Assembly: GCF_000981805.1 (NCBI RefSeq)
Contig: NZ_CP011132.1
Span: 3,348,001 to 3,412,000, forward strand
Direction: 5' to 3'
Origin: Citrobacter amalonaticus Y19
GTDB taxonomy: Bacteria > Pseudomonadota > Gammaproteobacteria > Enterobacterales > Enterobacteriaceae
Length of the DNA stretch: 64,000 nucleotides
Positions 34,996 through 43,237 of this stretch are shown here, piece after piece. A model generated the notes under the pieces. It worked only from the letters and a program-made list of their open reading frames with translations, was not told the origin of the DNA and searched no databases. The position numbers and the translations under genes are program-made. The number at the start of each line of letters is the position of its first letter. Positions within the stretch are counted from its first letter, which is position 1.

Positions 34996-35679
34996 ATGTA
35001 TTACAGCGATGAAGGGATCAATGCGGTCATCCAGAATGAACTGAATGCGTTCATTAAGGACTACAAAAATATTGTGTATGCATATGCGATCATGAACAAG
35101 AAAGATCCCTCGCAAATGCAGATTATCAATAATAATCCTGAGTGGTTTAACATCTATCTCGAAAGAAAATATCAGTTTATTGACCCTGTTATTATCAGGG
35201 CATTAAGCAGCGTCGAAGATTTTTTCTGGGAGAACAAGGTCCTGCTGGCGAGCGGTTATAGCCTTACACGCATTTTCAGTGAAAGTTCCGAACACAATAT
35301 TTTTCAGGGTCAGACGTTTCCCCTGCATGACTATCAGAATAATCTTGTCGTGTTGTCCATCATCAGCCAGAAAGATTCGGGTATTGAGATGGAAACCTGC
35401 CGTGCGCATTTCATGCATTTTCTTATTCAGTTACATCAGAAGACACTCGATCTCTACAGTAAAGTTCATCAGAAAAAGAACGTATTTTTGTCGCCGCGTG
35501 AACGACAGATTTTGAAATGGGTCAGTGCAGGTAAAACGTATGCGGAAGTCTCGGTAATTTTATCAATTGCAGAGCGAACCGTGAAATTTCATATGGGCAA
35601 TGCGATGAAAAAGCTGGGCGTGAACAATGCCAGACATGCGGTAAAACTCGGCATGGAGCTCAGATTACTGGATAACTGA
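34996..35679 (+). CDS. LuxR-type acyl-homoserine-lactone receptor (EsaR/CroR-like)
   Basis: A 227-residue quorum-sensing regulator. The autoinducer-binding residues of LuxR proteins are present: Trp50, Tyr54, Asp63, Trp78 and Gly105 (TraR W57, Y61, D70, W85, G113). The C-terminal helix-turn-helix (LSPRERQILKWVSAGKTYAE...VKFHMGNAMKKLGV) is typical. The start MYYSDEGINA aligns with EsaR; the ribosome site AAGGA is close, and GTG at 34987 is an alternative. The gene converges on its luxI partner with a 13-base gap, as in esaI-esaR and croI-croR. Confidence 0.92.
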   Translation: MYYSDEGINAVIQNELNAFIKDYKNIVYAYAIMNKKDPSQMQIINNNPEWFNIYLERKYQFIDPVIIRALSSVEDFFWENKVLLASGYSLTRIFSESSEHNIFQGQTFPLHDYQNNLVVLSIISQKDSGIEMETCRAHFMHFLIQLHQKTLDLYSKVHQKKNVFLSPRERQILKWVSAGKTYAEVSVILSIAERTVKFHMGNAMKKLGVNNARHAVKLGMELRLLDN

Positions 35680-35692
35680 ACTCCGTGTGGGA

Positions 35693-36328
35693 TTACATAC
35701 GCCGAAGTTGTTGAAGTATCTCACGGAGCCAGTGGCTGGCCTTGTCTTTGCTGATGATGCTTTCGACCGCGCTTTCACTTGCCGGCATAAAAATATAATA
35801 GATAGTTTCACCTTTCTCAGAGAGACCTTTCTGAATCACGTCTATTTTCCAGTTAGCATGACGAAAGATGGCGTACATGCCGCGACTGGCAACGGCGTAC
35901 ATACCCCGGTACTGTTTTTTCATGCAATAGATGATCATCGCGAGGAACAGCGCCTTACTGGCGGGCATCCCGCGAAGGTTTCCGGAATCACGTCTGGCTT
36001 TATCTAAAAACAGGCGACTCACTTCGCAGCAGGGAATATCCGTGGGGAGGGAGATATTATCAAAGTACTCATGGAATATTTCGCTGATCATCGTCGGTTG
36101 CGTCGCGTCGATAAATCGGGCGCCGCACAGGATCTCTCCCCCATGCATGCCTAAAAGGTAAGTCGTGTTTTCGTTATCAAATTGATCCTTTTCCAGGCCA
36201 TCACTACATTCCACTTTCCAGTCGAGTCGCTCACGAAATGTTCGGTTTCGCAGCCGGTAGAGTTCAGTGGCAAAACCTGACGGCAACTTATCGCGATCAA
36301 GCAAAAAAAACTCAACAAAAGAGTTCAT
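35693..36328 (-). CDS. Acyl-homoserine-lactone synthase (LuxI family, CroI-like)
   Basis: A 211-residue synthase making N-acyl-homoserine lactone from SAM and acyl-ACP. Invariant residues match EsaI: Arg27, Phe31, Trp37, Asp48, Asp51, Arg71, Glu102 and Arg105. At the place of EsaI Thr140, linked to 3-oxo products, stands Ala145 (GMYAVASR), which suggests unsubstituted short acyl chains such as C4 or C6, as described for CroI. A lux-box-like dyad directly abuts its predicted -10 element. Confidence 0.94.
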   Translation of the reverse strand: MNSFVEFFLLDRDKLPSGFATELYRLRNRTFRERLDWKVECSDGLEKDQFDNENTTYLLGMHGGEILCGARFIDATQPTMISEIFHEYFDNISLPTDIPCCEVSRLFLDKARRDSGNLRGMPASKALFLAMIIYCMKKQYRGMYAVASRGMYAIFRHANWKIDVIQKGLSEKGETIYYIFMPASESAVESIISKDKASHWLREILQQLRRM

Positions 36329-36360
36329 TTATTCATTCCTGATAATAACATTCCGAAATT

Positions 36361-36366
36361 ATTATC
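36361..36366 (-). promoter_or_regulatory. Predicted -10 element of the luxI gene
   Basis: GATAAT on the minus strand, about 33 bases before the ATG. No good -35 hexamer stands 17 bases upstream, where the lux-box dyad lies instead. Confidence 0.45.
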
Positions 36367-36386
36367 CCCTGTCTTTTAGGACAGCT
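36367..36386. promoter_or_regulatory. lux-box-like operator of the luxI gene
   Basis: CCCTGTCTTTTAGGACAGCT fits the 20-base lux box with core CTGT-N8-ACAG. It occupies the interval between the predicted -35 and -10 regions, a place suited to repression by the ligand-free receptor as for EsaR rather than classical activation at about -42. Confidence 0.65.
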
Positions 36387-36414
36387 TTTTTTTAGGTCAG
36401 CTCTTCCTTATACT

Positions 36415-36459
36415 TAAAAAATACCTGACTAATAGCGCTCGCGGCGCATACTAGTCAGG
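36415..36459 (-). terminator. Intrinsic terminator upstream of luxI with no gene in front
   Basis: On the minus strand CCTGACTA...TAGTCAGG (8 bp, extended inward by A-T pairs and GCGC/GCGC with a bulge) followed by TATTTTTTAAG. It stops minus-strand transcripts arriving from the right, although no minus-strand ORF is seen there; see the ncRNA entry. Confidence 0.7.
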
Positions 36460-36545
36460 CGGTCAAAGACCAACGTAACACCAGGGATAAATCCACCCGA
36501 GATTATCTAACATTTAATCTCCCGGGTACAGAATGCAATAAGCAC
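36415..36545 (-). ncRNA. Candidate small RNA ending at the terminator upstream of luxI
   Basis: Read on the minus strand, this stretch holds a hairpin GAGATTA-N9-TAATCTC with GGGT/ACCC extension (36495-36525), the small hairpin GGTC-TTT-GACC (36461-36471) and the U-tailed terminator. It codes for no plausible protein. Structured, short and terminated, it fits a trans-acting sRNA, but it could also be the 3' end of a lost gene. The 5' end is a guess. Confidence 0.4.
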
Positions 36546-37504
36546 TTAATCAATAAAAAACCATTAAAACACGACGAATATCAAATATTCTTCCTTATTA
36601 TATTGCCCCTTGTATTTTCAAGGGGTAATATTTAGGGTTGCATTCATTCAAAAATTCAATGCTGTCCAACTCTTGTTTCAGTCCCTTCTTAAAACGGCAC
36701 TCAATCTGTTCTTATGCCACCTTCGGCAACAAAGCCGCTCAACGCTAACGCCATCGCGACCTTCAGGCAGAAACCTGCAAGTCACCATGAAAGACGAATC
36801 TTCTCTGCTGGTGATCCCTGTCCAGGCAAAGCGTGGTAAAAATGATCACAAAATAATTTCTTAATAATTCTTAGCGATGCATCGTTTTTTCCTAACGCTG
36901 TTCGCCCCTTTACACAGAAGAAACGCATGCCTCTTCTCTCGCCACAAGTCGGATAACGACGACCTCTGCATTCCCACAGATCATCAGCGGGTTAAAAAAA
37001 TCCACAGGGTTAAAGGTGATATTCCTTTATCAACGGCGCTGAAGCGTCTGTATTTTCCGTGACGATTTATATATTGACGCATTTCAACCTCAACAGACCC
37101 ACGATAAGGTTCCTCTCATATTGAGTGACCAATACGTCATCAGATAGCTAAACCTCATTTGCCTGTCCTTTAACATAAAGTGCTATTTTCTCTTTCGGAT
37201 CCCCGTCAGATCGTTGCAATAATGACTCAGTGGCTGAAATAAATTCTTATTTTACTCGCGTAAAAGAATAGTTTTATTTGCATATATTGCATGGAATGCA
37301 TCGCATATCACACTTTCTTTAAATATAAGAATTTTACCCTTTATGGTATTTTTACCTGCATATCTTAAAGACTCAATTCAATTCCAGAACTATTGACATC
37401 ACGTAATATTGACTTTACTTTTCATAAAAGTAATAAATATGACATATTGAATGGTCACGTATCAATTAGTTTTACTTTTTATTATTCCCCCTTAAGGACA
37501 GGAA
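36546..37504. other. AT-rich intergenic region, no convincing gene
   Basis: Nearly 1 kb. Short plus-strand ORFs at 36610-36864 and 36877-37062 lack ribosome sites and recognisable composition. May hold decayed genes and the promoter of the genes at 37505 and 37915. Confidence 0.5.
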
Positions 37505-37891
37505 ATGAATTCTATTTTCAAAAAATACTTTCCTGGTGCGTCAGGTGTTTACGTGACGCCTTTTCCTCTGTATCACGCCCCCCAGATGCTCTGTATTGTA
37601 TTCGATTCTTTAATGGAATCTGGTCCGGGAACCGGTTTGCCTGGGCTCATTCAGGTGTCTATTTCACCAACGAGCACCAGGATAATTACCAATAAAACGA
37701 TGACACTCTCCTGTATGTGGCAAGGGAATACCCATACGTTCTCTGTTCATGGCAGGGGCCTGACGACCAGTAGTTCGGGTATGGAACCTTTGAATACGCC
37801 TCTCCCACTGGAAGGACTTTTTTACACGGGTGGTTTCCTGGCATTTTTTGGAAAAATCTCAGGCGTGTATAGAAACTTAGCAAATGAATGA
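37505..37891 (+). CDS. Hypothetical protein upstream of the second EcpR-like gene
   Basis: A 128-residue ORF that I do not recognise. In favour: a ribosome site AGGACAGGAA right before the ATG, and an ATGA overlap with the reading frame of the next regulator. The sequence has a serine/threonine-rich middle and a hydrophobic stretch LFYTGGFLAFFG near the end. No signal peptide or known motif. Could be a spurious ORF. Confidence 0.4.
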   Translation: MNSIFKKYFPGASGVYVTPFPLYHAPQMLCIVFDSLMESGPGTGLPGLIQVSISPTSTRIITNKTMTLSCMWQGNTHTFSVHGRGLTTSSSGMEPLNTPLPLEGLFYTGGFLAFFGKISGVYRNLANE

Positions 37892-37914
37892 GAACGATTT
37901 GGGAGAATTTATAT

Positions 37915-38538
37915 ATGAATGCGTATTTAAGAAAACAGATTCATTGTATTAGCTGTGAGACGTCATGTCTTATTTCCCCTGAGAAGAGCGTCTGTTCTCT
38001 GTATTGTGAACATATCCCATTCGCAGTATGGCCGGAGGTGAATATTTATTTTAAAAATGGAGTCATTGAGAAGTTTTTAATGAAGTATAAAAACTATTTG
38101 CCAAGTGGCTTTATCTTTATCGATTTCTCCTTTGCTAACCTGAGGTATTTTGTTAAACCGGATTGGGTTGATTACCTGATCAGTACAAAAATGCATATCA
38201 TTCTGATTGCCGATAAAAGAATGAGTTCCTTGGCGAATTACTGGCTTGTCAACCGCCAGGAGATCAGAGGGGTTATTTATTCCTGTGATAAAGAAGAGAC
38301 TATTGAACAAAAAATCAAGCGATTATTCAGAGGTGAATTGGCCAATCGTCGGAGGGGAGAAACGCTGAATCGGGCGGAGTATTCCCTACTGGCTCATTTT
38401 ATTGCTGGCAGAGGGTTTAAAGAAATCGTTGAACTTGATCAACTAAAACCCAAAGAAGTTTATGTCAGAAAACTCCGTCTGGAAAATAAATTTGGCTGTC
38501 GAACCAATGCGATTTTCTGTCAGATTGCGGGTCAGTAG
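37915..38538 (+). CDS. EcpR/MatA-like LuxR-type regulator with N-terminal cysteine cluster (copy 2)
   Basis: A 207-residue paralogue of the protein at 11410. Shared features: cysteine cluster C11-x2-C14-x3-C18-x12-C31 with identical spacing, VWPEVNIYFKNGVIE, GFIFIDFS, SLANYW and a C-terminal helix-turn-helix (about residues 155-200, LNRAEYSLLAHFIAGRGFKE). Start chosen at MNAYLRKQIHC with GGGAG upstream; an in-frame ATG at 37888 is possible and would be coupled to the previous ORF. Probably regulates surface structures; signal unknown. Confidence 0.78.
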   Translation: MNAYLRKQIHCISCETSCLISPEKSVCSLYCEHIPFAVWPEVNIYFKNGVIEKFLMKYKNYLPSGFIFIDFSFANLRYFVKPDWVDYLISTKMHIILIADKRMSSLANYWLVNRQEIRGVIYSCDKEETIEQKIKRLFRGELANRRRGETLNRAEYSLLAHFIAGRGFKEIVELDQLKPKEVYVRKLRLENKFGCRTNAIFCQIAGQ

Positions 38539-38765
38539 CTGTCATTCATGATGGCTCAGAAATAGACCACCCAATGACTGGATCTTTGCGTTCCCCTTTT
38601 TACATTGGGTACAGTTGTGGTTGTGATTCCCCTTACTCTGTATTGGCTACAGAATGTCATAGGTTACTGGATTTTCTGCTCAACATCGAGACACAGAGCA
38701 ACCTGACCGGCTTGCAGGCATTCAGGCTGTAACCGTTTACCGGCGAAGAGCTGGGATATAACCCT

Positions 38766-38796
38766 CCCCCCGACAGCCAGAAGCGGCGTCGGGGGG
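38766..38796. terminator. GC-rich hairpin after the monooxygenase-like gene
   Basis: CCCCCCGAC...GTCGGGGGG with an inner GCC/GGC stem, about 12 bp in all, 15 bases beyond the stop at 38811. Lacks a T tract. The bases from 38539 to here hold no ORF. Confidence 0.55.
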
Positions 38797-38810
38797 ATTC
38801 CATTTGCCGC

Positions 38811-39113
38811 TTATTCCGATGAATAATCACGCAGAACGTGTGCCACACGGATTCGGTAAAACGAAAATATCGACTCCCGACCTTCCATTTGAGCAGCCCG
38901 ATGTTTCATGTTGTTTTTCCACACCGCAACGGCTTCTTCACTCTCCCACCACGACAGCGATAAAATCTTTCCTTCCGTACTCAAGCTCCTGAAACGCTCA
39001 ATCGAGATGAAACCCTCCATATTAACGAGTTCCGTCCTGAGTTCAGCGGCGAGTTGTAAATATCGTTCCTGCTGAGCGGGCACCGCATCCGCTTCAAAAA
39101 TCACAGCAATCAT
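38811..39113 (-). CDS. Antibiotic-biosynthesis-monooxygenase-domain protein
   Basis: A 100-residue ferredoxin-like ABM-fold protein, probably dimeric. Family pattern: MIAVIFEADAVPAQQERYL at the start, VNMEGFISIERF and ILSLSWWESEEAV with the Trp pair, then HRAAQMEGRESIFSFYRIRV. Such proteins include small monooxygenases and heme- or quinone-handling enzymes; the substrate is unknown. The ATG was chosen by GGAGGT five bases upstream, inside a longer open frame. Confidence 0.8.
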   Translation of the reverse strand: MIAVIFEADAVPAQQERYLQLAAELRTELVNMEGFISIERFRSLSTEGKILSLSWWESEEAVAVWKNNMKHRAAQMEGRESIFSFYRIRVAHVLRDYSSE

Positions 39114-39201
39114 AGCAACCTCCAACGTTAGCATTTTCGCCACTGTAGAGGGTAATGGCGGGCAATACTTCGCTGGAGAGCCAATTATGAATGATTGGGG
39201 A

Positions 39202-40149
39202 TCATGACAGCACATCCGCATCAGCATCCGAATCGAGCTTACTGTAAAACCCTTGCTCCAGTTTTGCTTCCAGTATCGAGCGGACTTCAACCGCCAGTTG
39301 TTTATAGAACTCAGACAGTTCGTCGTCCTTACACAGCAGGACAATTTTGCGCCGCTCTTTGCGGTTGTTGATACGGATGATCTTCAGCGAGTCAGTAAAC
39401 GCGGGAATGGTGGTCATAAACAGCGGCGTGGTCAGCGTCCATCCATAACCGTAAGAAATGAGTTTCAGAATGTCATCAGCATTGTCCATTTCAAACTGTA
39501 TGGATGGAGACAGATTGTTCCATTTCAGCCAGTTGAGCGTCTGGATGCCGGTCGGCGTATTGGGGGTGTAGGCGATGTAGTCCCTGTTTTTACACAACTC
39601 TTCCAGTCGCGTCTCCGGCCAGGCTTTGGGGCAAACACACAGAAACGCTTCCTCAATCAACGGGTACATTCTGACGTTAGGCGGCATCTCAGTATGCAGC
39701 ATGGTGATGGCCAGGTTAATGCTGCCCATATTCAGCGCGGAAAGCAGTCCCGATGCCGTACCGGTAACCTGAAAAATATGTTTCACCTGCGGTTGCAGAA
39801 ACTTAAGGATATCCAGGCCGATGGATTTACCAATCGAATCAACGAAACCAATTTTCAGATGTGAAATATGCCCGTGACTGATCGCGTTAATATGTTCCTG
39901 CAAATAGACACCGCTATCGATAATCTTTTTCCCCAGCGGATACAGCGCCTGCCCGGCGATTGTCATCTGGATGGGCCGCTGTGAGCGGTTAATCACGTCT
40001 GTCTTCAGACCATTTTCCAGATTCGCAATCTGCTGAGAAATCGAGGATTGAGTCAGGTTGAGCTTCTTTGCCGCAGCGGTAAATGAACCGGTCTCAATCA
40101 CCGCTAAAAACGCCTGTAACTGTTTAAAATCGAAGTTAATATCCTTCAT
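39202..40149 (-). CDS. LysR-type regulator of the aspartase-Dcu unit
   Basis: A 315-residue LysR-family regulator (TGSFTAAAKKLNLTQSSISQQIA, residues 16-38). Divergent from the aspartase gene across 138 bases, so it is the likely local regulator. The C-terminus ends with an acidic tail (LDSDADADVLS). The inducer might be aspartate or another C4-dicarboxylate; this is inference. Confidence 0.88.
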   Translation of the reverse strand: MKDINFDFKQLQAFLAVIETGSFTAAAKKLNLTQSSISQQIANLENGLKTDVINRSQRPIQMTIAGQALYPLGKKIIDSGVYLQEHINAISHGHISHLKIGFVDSIGKSIGLDILKFLQPQVKHIFQVTGTASGLLSALNMGSINLAITMLHTEMPPNVRMYPLIEEAFLCVCPKAWPETRLEELCKNRDYIAYTPNTPTGIQTLNWLKWNNLSPSIQFEMDNADDILKLISYGYGWTLTTPLFMTTIPAFTDSLKIIRINNRKERRKIVLLCKDDELSEFYKQLAVEVRSILEAKLEQGFYSKLDSDADADVLS

Positions 40150-40287
40150 CTCCGCCTCTACTATTACATTTTTTAATAATGAGTATTTATCTTTTCAATG
40201 CTTTTTTTTCTTTGAGCCACTTCAAATTATCCGGACTGTCAGCGAATTAAGGTAGCGACACACCTTAATACAGGAAGAGAAACGACG

Positions 40288-41718
40288 ATGCGTGAAGAAA
40301 AGGATCTATTAGGAACGTTAATGGTGCCGGATGAAGCCTACTACGGTATTCAAACGCAACGGGCGGTACTGAATTTTTCAGTGTCAGGACAAACGGCCGG
40401 GGATATTCCGCATTTCCTGTGGTCAATCGCCGCAATCAAACAAGCAGCGGCTCAGGCAAACGCGCAAATTGGCGCGTTGGATCAGCAGAAAGCAACCGCC
40501 ATCGTAGCGGCGTCGCAAGAGGTGATGAAGGGCGATTTTGACGCCCATTTCCCGATTGATATTTTTCAGGGCGGCGGCGGCACCTCGACCAACATGAACA
40601 TGAATGAAGTGGTCGCTAATCGCGCGAATGAACTTCTCACCGGCGCACGGGGGTATGACGCGGTTCATCCGAATACGCACGTCAATATGGGGCAGTCGAC
40701 TAACGACGTCATTCCTGCGGCAATGAAAATGACCAGCCGCATGAATATTAAACATTTGCTCGTGCAACTGGAAAAACTGGAAGCCGTGTTAGCGGATAAA
40801 AGCCGTCTGTTTGCCGACAAGGTGAAGCTAGGCCGCACCTGTCTACAGGATGCCGTGCCGATGACGTTTGGTCAGCAATTTGGCGCGTATCGCACGCAGG
40901 TCAGCAGACTCAGGCAAAAGCTGGCCGACGTTAACGAGGAGGCGTTGTATTTACCGCTCGGAGCAACGGCTATCGGCACGGGGTTGTCCACCCATGAGGG
41001 ATATCTTCCGGCCGTTTATCAGTGGCTGGAAACCCTCACTGGCGAGAAATATCGCCCGGAAGCGGATTTCTTTGATGGTTTGCAACACGGTGATTTTTAT
41101 ATTGAATTTTCCGCACAGCTCAAAAAAATCGCCGCCTTTCTCTCCAAAATGGCGACCGATTTTCGTATTCAGGGTTCAGGGCCGCGCGCAGGCTTTAATG
41201 AAATTATCGTCCCTGCCGTACAACCGGGCTCGTCCATCATGCCGGGCAAAATTAACCCGGTCATGCCCGAACTGATAAATCAAATTGCTTATCAGGTCAT
41301 AGGCAATGACGTCACGGTGACCATGGCCGTTGAAGGCGGCGAGCTTGACCTGAACGTGTGGGAGCCGGTGCTACTGAAGGCGCTCTTCGAATCCTGTTCG
41401 TTACTGAGTCGGGGGATACCGTTATTTATCGATAAATGCCTGAAAGATATTGCGATCAATGAAGAAGTGAGTGCTCGCTACGCAGGGGAAAGTACGGCAC
41501 TGGCCACCGTCGTGGCCACGCTGTTTGGTTATCAGGTGGGATCGCGAATTGCGAAAGTGGCGTACCAACAACAGTGCAGCGTAAGGCAGGTCGTGCTGGC
41601 AGAAAAACTGCTGACACCGGAACAGGCGGATTATCTGCTGGATCCGATGAATATGACCGACCCGCAAAAGAGTACGGCAGCGATTAAACGCTATCAAACA
41701 GAAATGAATATGTTGTAA
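40288..41718 (+). CDS. Aspartate ammonia-lyase (aspartase) family protein
   Basis: A 476-residue member of the fumarase/aspartase superfamily; E. coli AspA is 478. The catalytic loop GSSIMPGKINPVMPE (near residue 312) and GRTCLQDAVPMTFGQ (near 187) are closer to aspartases than to FumC. It would deaminate L-aspartate to fumarate. The next gene is a C4-dicarboxylate antiporter, so aspartate uptake, deamination and fumarate respiration are coupled as for aspA-dcuA. A fumarase role is not fully excluded. Confidence 0.85.
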   Translation: MREEKDLLGTLMVPDEAYYGIQTQRAVLNFSVSGQTAGDIPHFLWSIAAIKQAAAQANAQIGALDQQKATAIVAASQEVMKGDFDAHFPIDIFQGGGGTSTNMNMNEVVANRANELLTGARGYDAVHPNTHVNMGQSTNDVIPAAMKMTSRMNIKHLLVQLEKLEAVLADKSRLFADKVKLGRTCLQDAVPMTFGQQFGAYRTQVSRLRQKLADVNEEALYLPLGATAIGTGLSTHEGYLPAVYQWLETLTGEKYRPEADFFDGLQHGDFYIEFSAQLKKIAAFLSKMATDFRIQGSGPRAGFNEIIVPAVQPGSSIMPGKINPVMPELINQIAYQVIGNDVTVTMAVEGGELDLNVWEPVLLKALFESCSLLSRGIPLFIDKCLKDIAINEEVSARYAGESTALATVVATLFGYQVGSRIAKVAYQQQCSVRQVVLAEKLLTPEQADYLLDPMNMTDPQKSTAAIKRYQTEMNML

Positions 41719-41829
41719 TCATCTGTTTTCGAAAAATAAGCGTTAACTGCAGGTAATGAATATTCTCTATTCATTACCTCGCCCTCTTGTTGCCGATAAA
41801 TAAAATATAACAAAGAGCAGGTTAATTAT

Positions 41830-43128
41830 ATGGTGATATTACATGTCGTTTTATTGCTGGGAACCATCATGCTTGCCGCCCGCTGGGGCGGAATTGGCGT
41901 CGGGTTTGCCGGTGGGATCGGATTAGCGATTTCGGTATTTATCTTTGGCGTTCCGGCGGGATCTCCGCCTGTCGACGTGATGCTTATTATTCTGTCGACC
42001 ATTGTGGCGCTCTCGGCCATGCAACAGGCCGGTGGAATGGATTATCTCGTCACCCTGACAGAAAAGTTATTACGCCATCACCCCGGCTACCTTAATATTC
42101 TCGCCCCTACCGTGACCTTTATTTTGACGATACTTTCCGGCACCGGTTATACCGCGATGTCGGTGATGAACGTGATTCAGGAAGTCGCGAAAGATAACGG
42201 TATCAGACCCAGCCAGCCATTAAGTTCGGCGGTTGTGGCGTCACAATTGGGGATTACCGCCTCCCCGATCTCTGCCGCCACGGCGATTATGTACGGCACC
42301 GTTGAGGTGATGGGCGTCAGTTTCGGCGATGCGATGCTGGTTATCCTGCCCACCGCGTTATTCGCCATGCTGATTGCGGCCTTTATTGCCAGCAGACAGG
42401 GGGCAAAACTGGCCGACGATCCTGTGTGTCAAAAAATCATGCAGGAGAATAAAATTGTACTGAACAAACATACCCACCGCACTATTCCCGCCGGAGCAAA
42501 ATCCTCGGTTGCCATATTCCTGGCGGGTGTGGTCTTCGTGGTCTGTATGTTGCTGTTTAAATCGCTTATCGGACATACCATCAACTCCCGCGACTTAATC
42601 ATTATTACGATGTTTGTCGTGTCCACGATCATTATTTTTACCTGTAAAGTGGACATGAAGGATCTGAAAAACTCACCGATATTTAAATCAGGCGCAGAAT
42701 CGCTGGTGGTCGTGTTAGGGATTGTGTGGTTGAGCAGCACGCTTATCGGCGCCCATATCGATGAGATCAAAATGGAAGCCAGTGACATATTACGCGCCTG
42801 GCCGGTCTTATTAGCCGCCGTATTTTTCTGTACCAGCGCGATGTTGTTCAGTCAGGGGGCAACCAGTGCATTACTGATGCCTATCGCCGCGTCTATCGGC
42901 ATTAGCGCAGATGCCATATTAGCCAGTTTTGTCGCGGTCAGCGCACTCTATATCACGAATATTTATCCGACAACCGCATTTGCAATAGCCACTGATGACA
43001 CCGGCTCCTTTCTCAGTTCACGCTGGAATGGCTCAAAGATCATTAATCATCCCTTCTTCCTGCCAGGATGTTTGTCGATTATCTTCTCGGTACCGTTTGG
43101 CTTTTTACTGGCACAGCTAATTTTGTAA
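41830..43128 (+). CDS. DcuA/DcuB-family C4-dicarboxylate transporter
   Basis: A 432-residue integral membrane protein with 10-12 hydrophobic segments, matching the anaerobic C4-dicarboxylate transporter family (motifs GGIGLAISVFIFGVPAGSPP, SGTGYTAMSVMNVI, SQLGITASPISAAT and the end TDDTGSFLSSRW). Dcu carriers exchange fumarate, malate or aspartate for succinate. It follows aspartase by 111 bases on the same strand. Confidence 0.9.
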   Translation: MVILHVVLLLGTIMLAARWGGIGVGFAGGIGLAISVFIFGVPAGSPPVDVMLIILSTIVALSAMQQAGGMDYLVTLTEKLLRHHPGYLNILAPTVTFILTILSGTGYTAMSVMNVIQEVAKDNGIRPSQPLSSAVVASQLGITASPISAATAIMYGTVEVMGVSFGDAMLVILPTALFAMLIAAFIASRQGAKLADDPVCQKIMQENKIVLNKHTHRTIPAGAKSSVAIFLAGVVFVVCMLLFKSLIGHTINSRDLIIITMFVVSTIIIFTCKVDMKDLKNSPIFKSGAESLVVVLGIVWLSSTLIGAHIDEIKMEASDILRAWPVLLAAVFFCTSAMLFSQGATSALLMPIAASIGISADAILASFVAVSALYITNIYPTTAFAIATDDTGSFLSSRWNGSKIINHPFFLPGCLSIIFSVPFGFLLAQLIL

Positions 43129-43195
43129 TGGCGAATAGAGAATAAACGGCCGTTGGCGGCTTTCTCTTTCAATGTGTCGTGATTAACAATCCACA

Positions 43196-43223
43196 CAGAA
43201 CAGGTTGACGTTAACCTGTTCTG
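43196..43223. terminator. Strong hairpin between dcu and fimbrial operon 2
   Basis: CAGAACAGGTT-N6-AACCTGTTCTG, a perfect 11-bp stem between two convergent transcription units. It is not followed by a long T tract but is placed to end both. Confidence 0.65.
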
Positions 43224-43237
43224 CTGTTCACTCGCCG

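Noticed and set aside
36610..37062. Two short plus-strand ORFs (84 and 61 codons)
   Set aside because: No ribosome sites, no recognisable features; region looks non-coding or decayed.
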